Shown: piece after piece, positions 54,480-62,210 of the stretch
Numbering within the stretch: position 1 is the first letter of the stretch
Layout of the letters: each line of letters starts with the position of its first letter
Assembly (NCBI GenBank): GCA_004293445.1
Contig: RDYP01000012.1
Span: 31,632 to 95,631 of the forward strand
Source: Verrucomicrobiota bacterium
GTDB taxonomy: Bacteria; Verrucomicrobiota; Verrucomicrobiia; Verrucomicrobiales; Akkermansiaceae
DNA: 64,000 nucleotides
Direction: 5' to 3'
Program-made: the position numbers and the translations under genes
Notes under the pieces: model-generated
What the model was told of the DNA's origin: nothing
The model's database searches: none
What the model saw: the letters and a program-made list of their open reading frames with translations, nothing else

Positions 54480-55496
54480 CTACTTTGCAAAGTCGTCGGT
54501 GATGAGTGCGACGAGTTGCTGTCCTGAGCGGGTGAGGGTGGCTGAGGGGCCGTTGCCATCGATCAAGCCGCGGGTCAGGTGGCGGTGAGCGATGCGGGAG
54601 TTTCGCACGGCGGTGACGGTAGCTTGTGCGACTTCGCGTGTGCTTGCGGTGATGGCGACGGGGAGTCCGGTGGCGCTGAAGGAAATTTCCCAGGAGGGTG
54701 AGTTGGAGCTGGGGTCGCTTTTGACCATCCAAGGGTGACGTTTTGCAAAGTCCCATTCGGCGGTGCGCGGGATGGTGACTTTGAAATAAGCCGGGGTGGA
54801 GGTGACGAAGTCCTGGATGCGGAGCTCCGGATTTTCGCGGTGGTCGAGAAACAGCTTGGCGACATCCATGCCCGCGAGGTTCATGCCGTTGAAGTTGCCG
54901 TGGAAGTTTGTGCCGCCGGAGAAGGCGCGGTGCCAACCGCCGAAGTGACGGCTCATCAGCACGCACAATTCGAGGTGGAGGTGGGCGCGGACGCGGTTGA
55001 TGCCGGCACCGGTGTAGCCCATCCGCCCGAGGACGGAGCCGGTTTTCACAGGGTCGCCCGGCTTGGCGGTAATTTCCGCGAGGTGGGCGTAGACGCTGTA
55101 GAAGGCGTGGCCATCGAGAGGGTGTTCGACCACGACATACCGGCCGTAATTCGAGCGACCGGCGATCGGGCTGGCGTGGACGACGACGCCGTCGCTAACG
55201 GAGAGAACGAGGTCGAGGGGATTGCCTGCCTTGTCGCGTTTCGCGGGTTGGATATCGATGCCTTCGTGAAATTTCGTCAGTACGACGTCCTGACCGAGTC
55301 GGATGGGCGTGCGGACGAAGCCGAAGCTGCCGCCTTCCCAAGGCTTGGTGACCTCACCTTCGAAGATGCGGTCGACATACATGTAGAACTTGTCTGGCTT
55401 GCCGCTGAAGAGGTGGTGGTTCTCCGTCGGCAGCTGGAGGTCCAGTGCCGGAGCCTGCAGGGTGAAGAAGAGGGCGAGCGCGAGGTGGCGGAGCAT
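54480..55496 (-). CDS. Secreted M23-family metallopeptidase
   Basis: The ATG at 55496 (MLRHLALALFFTL) starts a 338-residue exported protein. The LytM/M23 motifs are present: H-E-G-I-D (H-x-G-x-D, first zinc ligands) at about 100 and H-L-H-L-E (H-x-H) at about 175, with Y-G-R-Y-V-V-V-E-H between. The last 140 residues form an unrecognised domain. It would cleave peptidoglycan cross-bridges. It is in a leftward pair with the gene at 55504 (7-base gap). The C-terminal K codon and TAG stop lie in a half-REP-like sequence. Confidence 0.87.
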   Translation of the reverse strand: MLRHLALALFFTLQAPALDLQLPTENHHLFSGKPDKFYMYVDRIFEGEVTKPWEGGSFGFVRTPIRLGQDVVLTKFHEGIDIQPAKRDKAGNPLDLVLSVSDGVVVHASPIAGRSNYGRYVVVEHPLDGHAFYSVYAHLAEITAKPGDPVKTGSVLGRMGYTGAGINRVRAHLHLELCVLMSRHFGGWHRAFSGGTNFHGNFNGMNLAGMDVAKLFLDHRENPELRIQDFVTSTPAYFKVTIPRTAEWDFAKRHPWMVKSDPSSNSPSWEISFSATGLPVAITASTREVAQATVTAVRNSRIAHRHLTRGLIDGNGPSATLTRSGQQLVALITDDFAK

Positions 55497-55503
55497 GGCG
55501 GGG

Positions 55504-55989
55504 TCAGCGGCGAGGCTTCTTTTCTCCGATGCGAGGAACTTGGGCATCGAAGGCATCGATTTCAGACTGGCCGATTCCTTTCCAGATGACCATTTGGCCG
55601 TCGTCGATCTGTTTGTCGATGATCACGGCGTCGACTACCCGGCCGTTGACCATGGCGAGTAGCCAGCGGTTGACGTTGGCGTTGGTGGTGGCGGCGAGGC
55701 GGTTTCTTGCAGGGGATTTGAGTTGGAGCAGGGTGCCGAAGCCTTCGCCATCTTCGGAGTCGAAGGGCGCGAAGGCGGAGATGTCCTTGGTCATGACTTC
55801 GGGGCTGCGGCGGTAAAAAACCTGCTGGCCGTTGGTCATTTGGGCAAAAATCATCTTTGGGTTGTCCGTGGGGTCGGCCTGGAGATGAAAACTGATGCCC
55901 GACTTGCCATCTTTTTTGCCGCCGGCGAGGGCCGGAAATCCGGGGCACAAGGCGAGGAGGGCGATGGCGACGAAGCGCGACGGTGTCAT
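55504..55989 (-). CDS. Exported hypothetical protein
   Basis: I do not recognise the family. The 161-residue protein has a signal peptide (M-T-P-S-R-F-V-A-I-A-L-L-A-L-C, cleavage near A-L-A-G) and a beta-rich body with G-K-S-G-I-S-F-H-L-Q-A-D at the start, which loosely recalls the periplasmic P1 head region of SecD but is not proven. It precedes the M23 peptidase in the same direction and may cooperate with it in the periplasm. Confidence 0.6.
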   Translation of the reverse strand: MTPSRFVAIALLALCPGFPALAGGKKDGKSGISFHLQADPTDNPKMIFAQMTNGQQVFYRRSPEVMTKDISAFAPFDSEDGEGFGTLLQLKSPARNRLAATTNANVNRWLLAMVNGRVVDAVIIDKQIDDGQMVIWKGIGQSEIDAFDAQVPRIGEKKPRR

Positions 55990-56050
55990 GAGGTTGGAGC
56001 GTGGCGGTGGTCGCGGGCTTTGAGAATCGAAAAATCGGGCGCGTGCCGCT

Positions 56051-56962
56051 TCAGGCGAGGGCGGTCGGATAATCGCCGTTTGCGATCAGTCGGGCGATGG
56101 ATTCGACGACGTGAGGTTTGTCGTCGGGGTAGGTGACGCCGAACCATGAAGAAGTGGTATCGAGCACCCGGCAGTCGGCCTTGCTGCGGCGGATCAAGTC
56201 GTCGACGACCGTGGGGATGTAGCACTCGGATTTCAGTTCACCGCCTTTTTGCTTTAGGAACGCGATGAAGTGCTCCTCCAGTTGCTCGAAAAAGGATGGG
56301 GTGAAGCCCCAGAAATTCATTGAGACGGGGCAAGTGTCGGCAATTTGGATTCGTCTGCCATCGAGGGCGGTGCCCCGTGCTTCACCGTCGGTGTCGCGTG
56401 CGATATCGACGATTTCCTCGACTTCGGTGAGCAGACCATCAGCGTCGGTTTGGCAAATACCGCGGTTGACCGATCCGTGATCGGAGAGGGTGTTGCGCAG
56501 GGGATAGCCCACCATGGCGTAGTGGTCTTTGCCGTGATCGATGCCGGCACTGGCGAACCATCGGGCGATGGATTGATAGGCGTCGGCTCCGTAGAAGTCG
56601 TCCGCATTGATCACCGCGAAGGGGCCGTGAGTGACGTGGCGGGCGGCGCGCACCGCGTGGGCGGTGCCCCAGGGCTTGCTGCGGCCCTCCGGGACATGAA
56701 AGCCGGGCGGAAGATCGTCGAGCTTCTGAAATGCGTAATCGACCTCGATGCGGTCGGCGAAGCGGGCTCCAATGCTGTTTTTGAAGGCATCGGCAAAGTC
56801 CTCGCGGATGATGAACACGACCTTTCCAAATCCGGCGCGGATGGCATCGAAGACGGAGTAGTCGAGCACGGTTTCGCCCGAGGGGCCCATGGGGTCCATT
56901 TGCTTGAGTCCGCCGTAGCGGGAGCCCATGCCAGCGGCGAGAACGAGGAGAGTTGGTTTCAT
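56051..56962 (-). CDS. NDP-sugar nucleotidyltransferase-like protein
   Basis: The ATG at 56962 (MKPTLLVLAAGMGSRYGGLK) gives 303 residues. The L-A-A-G-M-G-S-R-Y-G-G-L-K-Q motif binds the nucleotide, V-I-N-A-D-D-F-Y-G near 120 holds the metal-binding aspartate, and M-N-F-W-G-F-T-P is also conserved. Such enzymes activate sugar phosphates as NDP-sugars; the exact nucleotide and sugar are not evident. It is a single leftward gene divergent from the ThuA-like gene. Confidence 0.83.
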   Translation of the reverse strand: MKPTLLVLAAGMGSRYGGLKQMDPMGPSGETVLDYSVFDAIRAGFGKVVFIIREDFADAFKNSIGARFADRIEVDYAFQKLDDLPPGFHVPEGRSKPWGTAHAVRAARHVTHGPFAVINADDFYGADAYQSIARWFASAGIDHGKDHYAMVGYPLRNTLSDHGSVNRGICQTDADGLLTEVEEIVDIARDTDGEARGTALDGRRIQIADTCPVSMNFWGFTPSFFEQLEEHFIAFLKQKGGELKSECYIPTVVDDLIRRSKADCRVLDTTSSWFGVTYPDDKPHVVESIARLIANGDYPTALA

Positions 56963-57084
56963 CGGAAGTGGGTTGCGGAGCGCTTTATGGGAGCTGTGGT
57001 GAAGACGGGCAATCCGGAATGGTGTGGGTGGGTGATCGCTTTCGGATTGCATGCGGTCGTGCGGATGCTTTGGGTGGAGAGCAG

Positions 57085-58095
57085 ATGAGAGTTTTCCCTT
57101 GGTTTGTCCTTTGCTCCTTGGTTCTCGCGCCGTTGCTGTCCGCTCAAGTTTGCTACCTTGGTGGCGATGGTGCGGGCGCGGGGAAGCATATCGTATTCAT
57201 CGCGTCTGATCACGAATACCGTAGCGAGGAGGCATGTCCGGCTCTGGCTCGGATTTTGGCGAAGTCGCATGGATTCAAATGCACGGTGATTTTCGGAGTG
57301 AATCAGGAGGGCGAGATTCAGGCCGGGTCATCCGATTTGCGTGGCATGAAGGCGCTTGATGACGCGGATTTGTTGGTGATTTTCGCAAGATTTCTCAATC
57401 CGTCGGCTGAACAGATGGCCCATTTGACCGACTATCTGGCCCGTGGCGGTCCGGTGGTCGGGTTGCGGACTTCGTCGCATGCTTTTAAGATTCCGGTGGA
57501 TGCGGCGACGGCGCGGTATTCTTTCGATTCGAAGGTGGAAGGATACGAGAAGGGCTTCGGTCACCAAGTGTTGGGTAATACCTGGGTGGGGCATCATGGT
57601 GACAATCACCGGCAGGGGACGCGCATTTTGTTGGAGGAGGAGGCGAAGGGTCATCCGATCCTACGTGGTGTGGGGGACCGTGCTTTTTGCTACGCTGGCG
57701 GCTATGTCGGGGAGGCGGCTCCGGATTTCACGGTGCTGGCCAAGAGTCAGCCGCTGATGTCGATGGATCCGGCTTCGGATGCGGATCCGAACAAAGTGGC
57801 GATGCCTTGTGCTTGGACTCGGAGATATGATGCGGGCGAAGGGCGCAAGGGTCGGGTCTTTCACAGCACGCAAGGCGCGTCCCAGGATTTCCTCGATGAT
57901 TCCTATCGTCGTCTCGTCATCAACGGCATCTTTTGGGCCTTGGGTTTGGAGGATCGGATCCGGCCGGATCTAGCGGTCGATTTTGTGGGGCCGTATCAGC
58001 CCGGTGATTTCAAATTCGAGGGGGAGGTCAAGGGGGTGAAGCCGGACGAGTTGTCGGGCTTCGAGTCGCCGATCATGCCGGCGAAGAGGCGCTGA
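57085..58095 (+). CDS. Secreted ThuA-domain protein
   Basis: The ATG at 57085 (MRVFPWFVLCSLVLAPLLSA) begins a signal peptide; the mature protein is about 315 residues. The ThuA-like glutamine-amidotransferase-fold domain shows I-V-F-I-A-S-D-H-E-Y-R-S-E-E near the start and G-H-H-G-D-N-H with R-T-S-S-H-A-F. ThuA-like proteins in this phylum often accompany sugar metabolism; the function of the secreted forms is unknown. The 3' end overlaps convergent xseA by 23 bases. Confidence 0.82.
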   Translation: MRVFPWFVLCSLVLAPLLSAQVCYLGGDGAGAGKHIVFIASDHEYRSEEACPALARILAKSHGFKCTVIFGVNQEGEIQAGSSDLRGMKALDDADLLVIFARFLNPSAEQMAHLTDYLARGGPVVGLRTSSHAFKIPVDAATARYSFDSKVEGYEKGFGHQVLGNTWVGHHGDNHRQGTRILLEEEAKGHPILRGVGDRAFCYAGGYVGEAAPDFTVLAKSQPLMSMDPASDADPNKVAMPCAWTRRYDAGEGRKGRVFHSTQGASQDFLDDSYRRLVINGIFWALGLEDRIRPDLAVDFVGPYQPGDFKFEGEVKGVKPDELSGFESPIMPAKRR

Positions 58096-59467
58096 CCGAT
58101 GCCGTCTGATGGGCGGTGCTGAGAATGGTGCCGTCTTTGAACTTCGTGCAGATCGTATCGCCTGAGGCGATGTCGCGGGTCGAGCGGATGATTTTGCCCT
58201 CGGCGTTGAGGGCGATCGAGAAACCGCGGTCGAAGGCGGATTCGGGTCCGAGGGTGCGGAGCAGTCCTTTCAGACGTTTGAGGCGTTGGGCAGAGTCGTC
58301 GGTGTGGCGTCGTGCCGCGCGGTCGAGTTGTTGGCGGAGGCGTGCGAGGTGGTCGATGCGGAGCAGGAGTTGTCGGGCCGGATGTTGCGCGGCATGCGCG
58401 CGGGTCAGCTCTCGGAGGCGTTGGCCACGTTGGTGGATTTGGTTTTCGACGCTGGTGAAAAGTTGGCTTCTCAGGCTGTCGAGGCGCATGATGGGTTCTC
58501 GCAGGAGGCGGTCACCGCTTCGTGAGAGAACGCCGCGACGAAGGCTTTCGAGGGTCATTCCGAGGCGTTCGAGTCGTTCCTCGCTACGGCGCTGTAGTCG
58601 GCGTTTGAGGAGACCGAGGCGGTTTCTCAGTTCTTCACCGTCGGGCACGGCGAGTTCCGCAGCAGCGCTGGGAGTTGGGGCGCGGAGGTCAGCGACGAAG
58701 TCGGAGATCGTGAAGTCGATCTCGTGTCCGACGGCGGAGATGACGGGGATTTCGGCACGGGCGATGGCACGGGCGACGACCTCCTCGTTGAAATTCCAGA
58801 GGTCTTCGATGGAGCCTCCGCCGCGGCCGACGATAATGACGTCGCAGCGCGGGATATCGTGCTTTTCAGGATTCGCCATTTTCTCGATGGCCCGGGCGAT
58901 TTCGAGTTCGGCTCCCTTGCCTTGGACGCGGACGGGAAAGAGGATGGGCTGAACCCAGGGGGCGCGGCGTTCGAGGACGTTGAGGATGTCGCGGATGGCG
59001 GCTCCGGTGTCGGAGGTGACGATGCCGACGGCCTGGGGGAAGGGGGGGATCGGCTGCTTTCGTGCAGAGTCGAAGAGTCCTTCGGCTTGGAGTTTGCGTT
59101 TGAGTGCCTCGAAGCGGGCTTGGAGTTCGCCGGCTCCAGCGAGTTCGACGCGTTGGACAATGATTTGAAGTTGGCCGCGCGCTTCGTAGACGCTGGGTTC
59201 CGCGAACACGCGGACCTTGGCTCCATCGTCGAGGGCATCGGAGCCGGGGCGCTTGCGGGCGCCGAACATGGCGCATTGGATTTGCGCGGCGTCGTCCTTC
59301 AGTGAGAAATACCAGTGCCCGCTTGCCTGTTTCTTAAGGTTGGAGACCTCGCCTTCGATCCAGAGTTCGCCGAGTTCGATCTCCAGGAGATTCTTCATTC
59401 TCCGCACCAGTTGCGTGACGGAGAGGGCTTTGGGATTTGGTGCGGGCTTGGGTGTGAAGAGGTCCAT
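58073..59467 (-). CDS. xseA: Exodeoxyribonuclease VII large subunit
   Basis: The 464-residue protein has the N-terminal OB fold (L-W-I-E-G-E-V-S-N-L-K, H-W-Y-F-S-L-K-D-D-A-A-Q-I), the catalytic region (V-G-I-V-T-S-D-T-G-A-A-I-R-D, I-V-G-R-G-G-G-S-I-E-D-L-W-x-F-N, G-H-E-I-D-F-T-I), and a C-terminal coiled coil. The small subunit xseB is not next to it. The long upstream frame in other directions is not part of the gene. Confidence 0.96.
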   Translation of the reverse strand: MDLFTPKPAPNPKALSVTQLVRRMKNLLEIELGELWIEGEVSNLKKQASGHWYFSLKDDAAQIQCAMFGARKRPGSDALDDGAKVRVFAEPSVYEARGQLQIIVQRVELAGAGELQARFEALKRKLQAEGLFDSARKQPIPPFPQAVGIVTSDTGAAIRDILNVLERRAPWVQPILFPVRVQGKGAELEIARAIEKMANPEKHDIPRCDVIIVGRGGGSIEDLWNFNEEVVARAIARAEIPVISAVGHEIDFTISDFVADLRAPTPSAAAELAVPDGEELRNRLGLLKRRLQRRSEERLERLGMTLESLRRGVLSRSGDRLLREPIMRLDSLRSQLFTSVENQIHQRGQRLRELTRAHAAQHPARQLLLRIDHLARLRQQLDRAARRHTDDSAQRLKRLKGLLRTLGPESAFDRGFSIALNAEGKIIRSTRDIASGDTICTKFKDGTILSTAHQTASVSASSPA

Positions 59468-59488
59468 GGTGCGATCGGCCGCGCGGGT

Positions 59489-59884
59489 TCATGGCTTCTG
59501 GCCGACGGCTTCGAGCAAGATACGAAGGGCACCGCCAGAGATCCATACCTCGTAGCAGAGGCAGGCAAGGGAGCAGCCCATCAGGATGAGCGCGGCAGTG
59601 AAGGTTGGGATGGCGATGCCTTGGAGGCTGGCAGTGATCGCGACCATCGAGATGACGCAGAGAAGAAGGCTGAGTGCCCCGAGCAACTGCATCGCGCGGA
59701 TCAGTGCGAGCCGCCTGCGCAAGTTGTCGATCTGCGCGCGAAGGAGTGAGCTGCCATCGCTGAGCCAGTCCTTGTGGAGCTGGCGGATCAGTGCGGAAAG
59801 ATGGAGGAAGCGGTTGGTGAAGGAGAGGAATAGCAAGCTGATGGCCGGGAACAGCAGTGCGGGTGTGGAGACTTCGAGTGTCAC
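59489..59884 (-). CDS. DUF2721 membrane protein
   Basis: No ATG fits; the GTG at 59884 gives 131 residues (T-L-E-V-S-T-P-A-L-L-F-P-A-I-S). There are three hydrophobic segments (about 7-26, 62-82, 86-110) around a hydrophilic helical loop, L-R-R-R-L-A-L-I-R-A-M-Q-L-L-G. This matches DUF2721, a membrane family of unknown function. The gene follows the ROK kinase and ends 21 bases before xseA, all leftward. Confidence 0.72.
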   Translation of the reverse strand: MTLEVSTPALLFPAISLLFLSFTNRFLHLSALIRQLHKDWLSDGSSLLRAQIDNLRRRLALIRAMQLLGALSLLLCVISMVAITASLQGIAIPTFTAALILMGCSLACLCYEVWISGGALRILLEAVGQKP

Positions 59885-59925
59885 GGTTGGGACGTGCGGA
59901 TGGGGCCTGGACGTGGAGACTTGTC

Positions 59926-60879
59926 TCAGGGCTGAATGACGACGCCTGCCTCCTCCAGGGCCAGGGCTGCCGCACCGACCATGCCCGCTTCGTTGCCGAA
60001 GCGGGCGGGCAAAATCATCAGGTGTTCCTTGAAGGGGGCGGAAAGTTGGGCGTAGAGGTGGGCTGTGAGCGGAGTGAAAAGGATGTCGCCGGCCTTGGCG
60101 ACGCCGCCACCGATGATGATCGCCTGGGGATTGAGTAGCCAGCAGCAGTTCATGATGCCGGTGGCCAGTTTCGCGGCAATGCGGTCCCAGATCCCGAGCG
60201 CGATTTCGTCGCCCGCCATGGCTGCTTTGGCGAGGGCGGCTGGGGTGCATTCTGCGAGATGTCGTTCGATTCCGGCTTTGAGATAGGTATCGCGGGTGTC
60301 GGCGGCGATCTCGTTGTTCCCGATGTAGTCTTCGAGGGCACCGAGGTTGCCGTAGGCACCGCGTCGGCCCTGCCAGTCGATCGACATTTGGCCGACTTCA
60401 CCGGCTCCGAATTGGGCGCCGCGGACCATTTGACCGTTGGCGATGACGCCGCCGCCGACTCCGGTGCCGAGGGTGAGGGCGATCAGGTGGTCGAGCCCAC
60501 GACCGGCTCCGCGCTTCCATTCGGCGTAAGCCATGCAGTTGGCGTCATTTTCGACCACGACCGGGAGTTTGGTGGCGTCTGCTAGGTGTTTTTTGAGGGG
60601 AATCGAGGTCCAGCCTGGAACGTTGGTCAGGTTGTGGACGATTCCCTTTTCGAAGTGGACGAAGCCGGGCACCCCGACTCCGATGGCCGCGATTGCTGGG
60701 TGGCGTTCGCGGAGGTCTTCAATCACGCGCAGCATGGCCTCGATGAGAGCTTGTGGACCATCGAAGTCGGGCGTGGAGATCGCCGGTGACTGGTCGATGA
60801 TGTTGCTACGGTAAAGAACGCCGAATTTGACGGAGGTGCCGCCGAAGTCGATACCGATCGAGAGTGGTGTTTCGGACAT
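59926..60879 (-). CDS. ROK-family sugar kinase lacking the zinc site
   Basis: The ATG at 60879 (MSETPLSIGIDFGGTSVKFG) gives 317 residues. The ATP phosphate motif is D-F-G-G-T, the catalytic aspartate is in V-E-N-D-A-N, and the L-G-T-G-V-G-G-G motif follows. The ROK zinc motif is present only as a shell: where family members have His and three Cys (H...C-x-C-G-x-x-G-C-x-E), this protein has Q164, G174, Y176 and A181, though G177, G180 and E183 are kept. It probably phosphorylates glucose or a related sugar, but zinc-free. It is upstream of the DUF2721 gene. Confidence 0.88.
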   Translation of the reverse strand: MSETPLSIGIDFGGTSVKFGVLYRSNIIDQSPAISTPDFDGPQALIEAMLRVIEDLRERHPAIAAIGVGVPGFVHFEKGIVHNLTNVPGWTSIPLKKHLADATKLPVVVENDANCMAYAEWKRGAGRGLDHLIALTLGTGVGGGVIANGQMVRGAQFGAGEVGQMSIDWQGRRGAYGNLGALEDYIGNNEIAADTRDTYLKAGIERHLAECTPAALAKAAMAGDEIALGIWDRIAAKLATGIMNCCWLLNPQAIIIGGGVAKAGDILFTPLTAHLYAQLSAPFKEHLMILPARFGNEAGMVGAAALALEEAGVVIQP

Positions 60880-60928
60880 GGTCGTTTGATGGAGAACTAG
60901 GTGTGGTGGCGGGTTTTGGCACGCACAT

Positions 60929-61666
60929 TCAGCGGAGATTTCTGACAGCGGCGAGGCGGATCCCTTCAAGGGTCAGCCCTGGGTCGACGCGATGGATTTC
61001 CGGGAGGCCGCGAGCGATCAGGGCGGCATCGCCCCCGGTCGCGACAACGAGTGGATCGCCCTGCATTTCTTCGCGAAGGCGGCCGATGATCTCGCGAATC
61101 AGTCCGCGGTAGCCGAATACGGCACCGGCTTGCATGGCTTCGACGGTGGACTTCCCAATCGCGGCCCGAGGTTCTGCGAGTTCGATTTTTGGCAAAAGAG
61201 CGGTTTTTTGTCCGAGGTAGTCTTGCATGGCACCGAGACCCGGAGCGATCACTCCACCGCAGTAGGTGGGGCCAATTCCAACGACATCGAAAGTAACGGC
61301 GGTCCCGAAGTCGATCACGATGGCGGGTGTTGCATGGTGGTGAGCGACGCCGATGGCGTTGGCGAGGCGATCGGCACCGATTTGTTCGGGGTTGGGGTAA
61401 TCGATGCTCAAGCCGGTATCGCTCTCGTGGGTGAGAGAGTGAACGGGGCCGCGGGGGCCGAGGTAGCTGTGGAGTATGGCTGCGGTTTTTGGAACCACCG
61501 AGCAAAGCAAAGCTCCTTGAAAATGGAGTCCGTCGAGCTCTGTGGCCAGAATTTGAGGGGTGAGCTCGTTCGTTGGTAACCAGAAGTGATTGTCCGCGAG
61601 TCCCTCATGGTTCCCCAGAGCGAACTTTGTGCGTGTGTTGGAATTGTCGACGAGCAGCCAAGGCAT
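60929..61666 (-). CDS. coaX: Type III pantothenate kinase
   Basis: The ATG at 61666 (MPWLLVDNSNTRTKFAL) gives 245 residues. D-N-S-N-T-R-T-K is the P-loop region and I-V-I-D-F-G-T-A-V-T-F-D the metal/substrate site; G-A-D-R-L-A-N-A and G-G-V-I-A-P-G are CoaX hallmarks. It starts CoA synthesis. It lies 5 bases after an exported-protein gene and 50 bases before the ROK kinase, all leftward. Confidence 0.95.
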   Translation of the reverse strand: MPWLLVDNSNTRTKFALGNHEGLADNHFWLPTNELTPQILATELDGLHFQGALLCSVVPKTAAILHSYLGPRGPVHSLTHESDTGLSIDYPNPEQIGADRLANAIGVAHHHATPAIVIDFGTAVTFDVVGIGPTYCGGVIAPGLGAMQDYLGQKTALLPKIELAEPRAAIGKSTVEAMQAGAVFGYRGLIREIIGRLREEMQGDPLVVATGGDAALIARGLPEIHRVDPGLTLEGIRLAAVRNLR

Positions 61667-61670
61667 GATG

Positions 61671-62114
61671 TTACCAGTTGCAGGTGTTGAAATGGCGGGT
61701 TTCTCCGTTACCGAGGGCGGGAATCCCGTGACCAGAGCGGATGTCGAGTAAGCCATCGTTGATGTGGAGTTGGATGGGTCCGGAAAAGTCATCGTTTTCG
61801 AGCCAGAATCGGAGATGAAGGGCCATGATCGGGTTTTCGGCATCTCCTTCGAGGCTCGTCTCGGCAGGCTCGGCTTTGCTGCCATCGGCCAGCAGCAGAG
61901 TCATAGGTTTTCCAAAATCGTGGTGATCTTTACCGGTGTTCTCCAAGCGGAGCTTGAGCCAAAGATAGGAATGATCGCGTTCGACGCTTGCGTCGGTTAC
62001 CCGGAATCGCGCGGCGGGGTCTGCTCGCCATTCATAGGGGCGCAGCCACTGCCAAGCGGCGAAGGCGAGCGAGATGGCGAGCATCAGTAGCAGCAATGAG
62101 GTGCGGCGCTTCAC
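61671..62114 (-). CDS. Exported hypothetical protein
   Basis: No family recognised. The 147-residue protein has an N-terminal signal or anchor (R-R-T-S-L-L-L-L-M-L-A-I-S-L-A-F-A-A) followed by a beta-rich domain with N-D-D-F-S-G-P-I-Q-L-H-I-N-D-G. It overlaps nothing and starts immediately downstream of the amt terminator, and ends 5 bases before coaX, suggesting an operon with coaX and the kinase. Confidence 0.6.
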   Translation of the reverse strand: MKRRTSLLLLMLAISLAFAAWQWLRPYEWRADPAARFRVTDASVERDHSYLWLKLRLENTGKDHHDFGKPMTLLLADGSKAEPAETSLEGDAENPIMALHLRFWLENDDFSGPIQLHINDGLLDIRSGHGIPALGNGETRHFNTCNW

Positions 62115-62152
62115 GGTCTGAGCGATAGCGGTTCGCTCGCTTCGGGCAAACG

Positions 62153-62184
62153 CAAAACGGGCGGGCCATTATTGGCCCGCCCGT
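62153..62184 (-). terminator. Intrinsic terminator downstream of amt
   Basis: ACGGGCGGGCC (62157-62167) and GGCCCGCCCGT (62174-62184) form a perfect 11-bp stem with a 6-base loop; on the minus strand it is followed by TTTT (62154-62157 complement). It separates the ammonium transporter from the gene at 61671-62114. Confidence 0.8.
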
Positions 62185-62210
62185 AAGTGGCGATGTGTGA
62201 ATCGCGGCGT

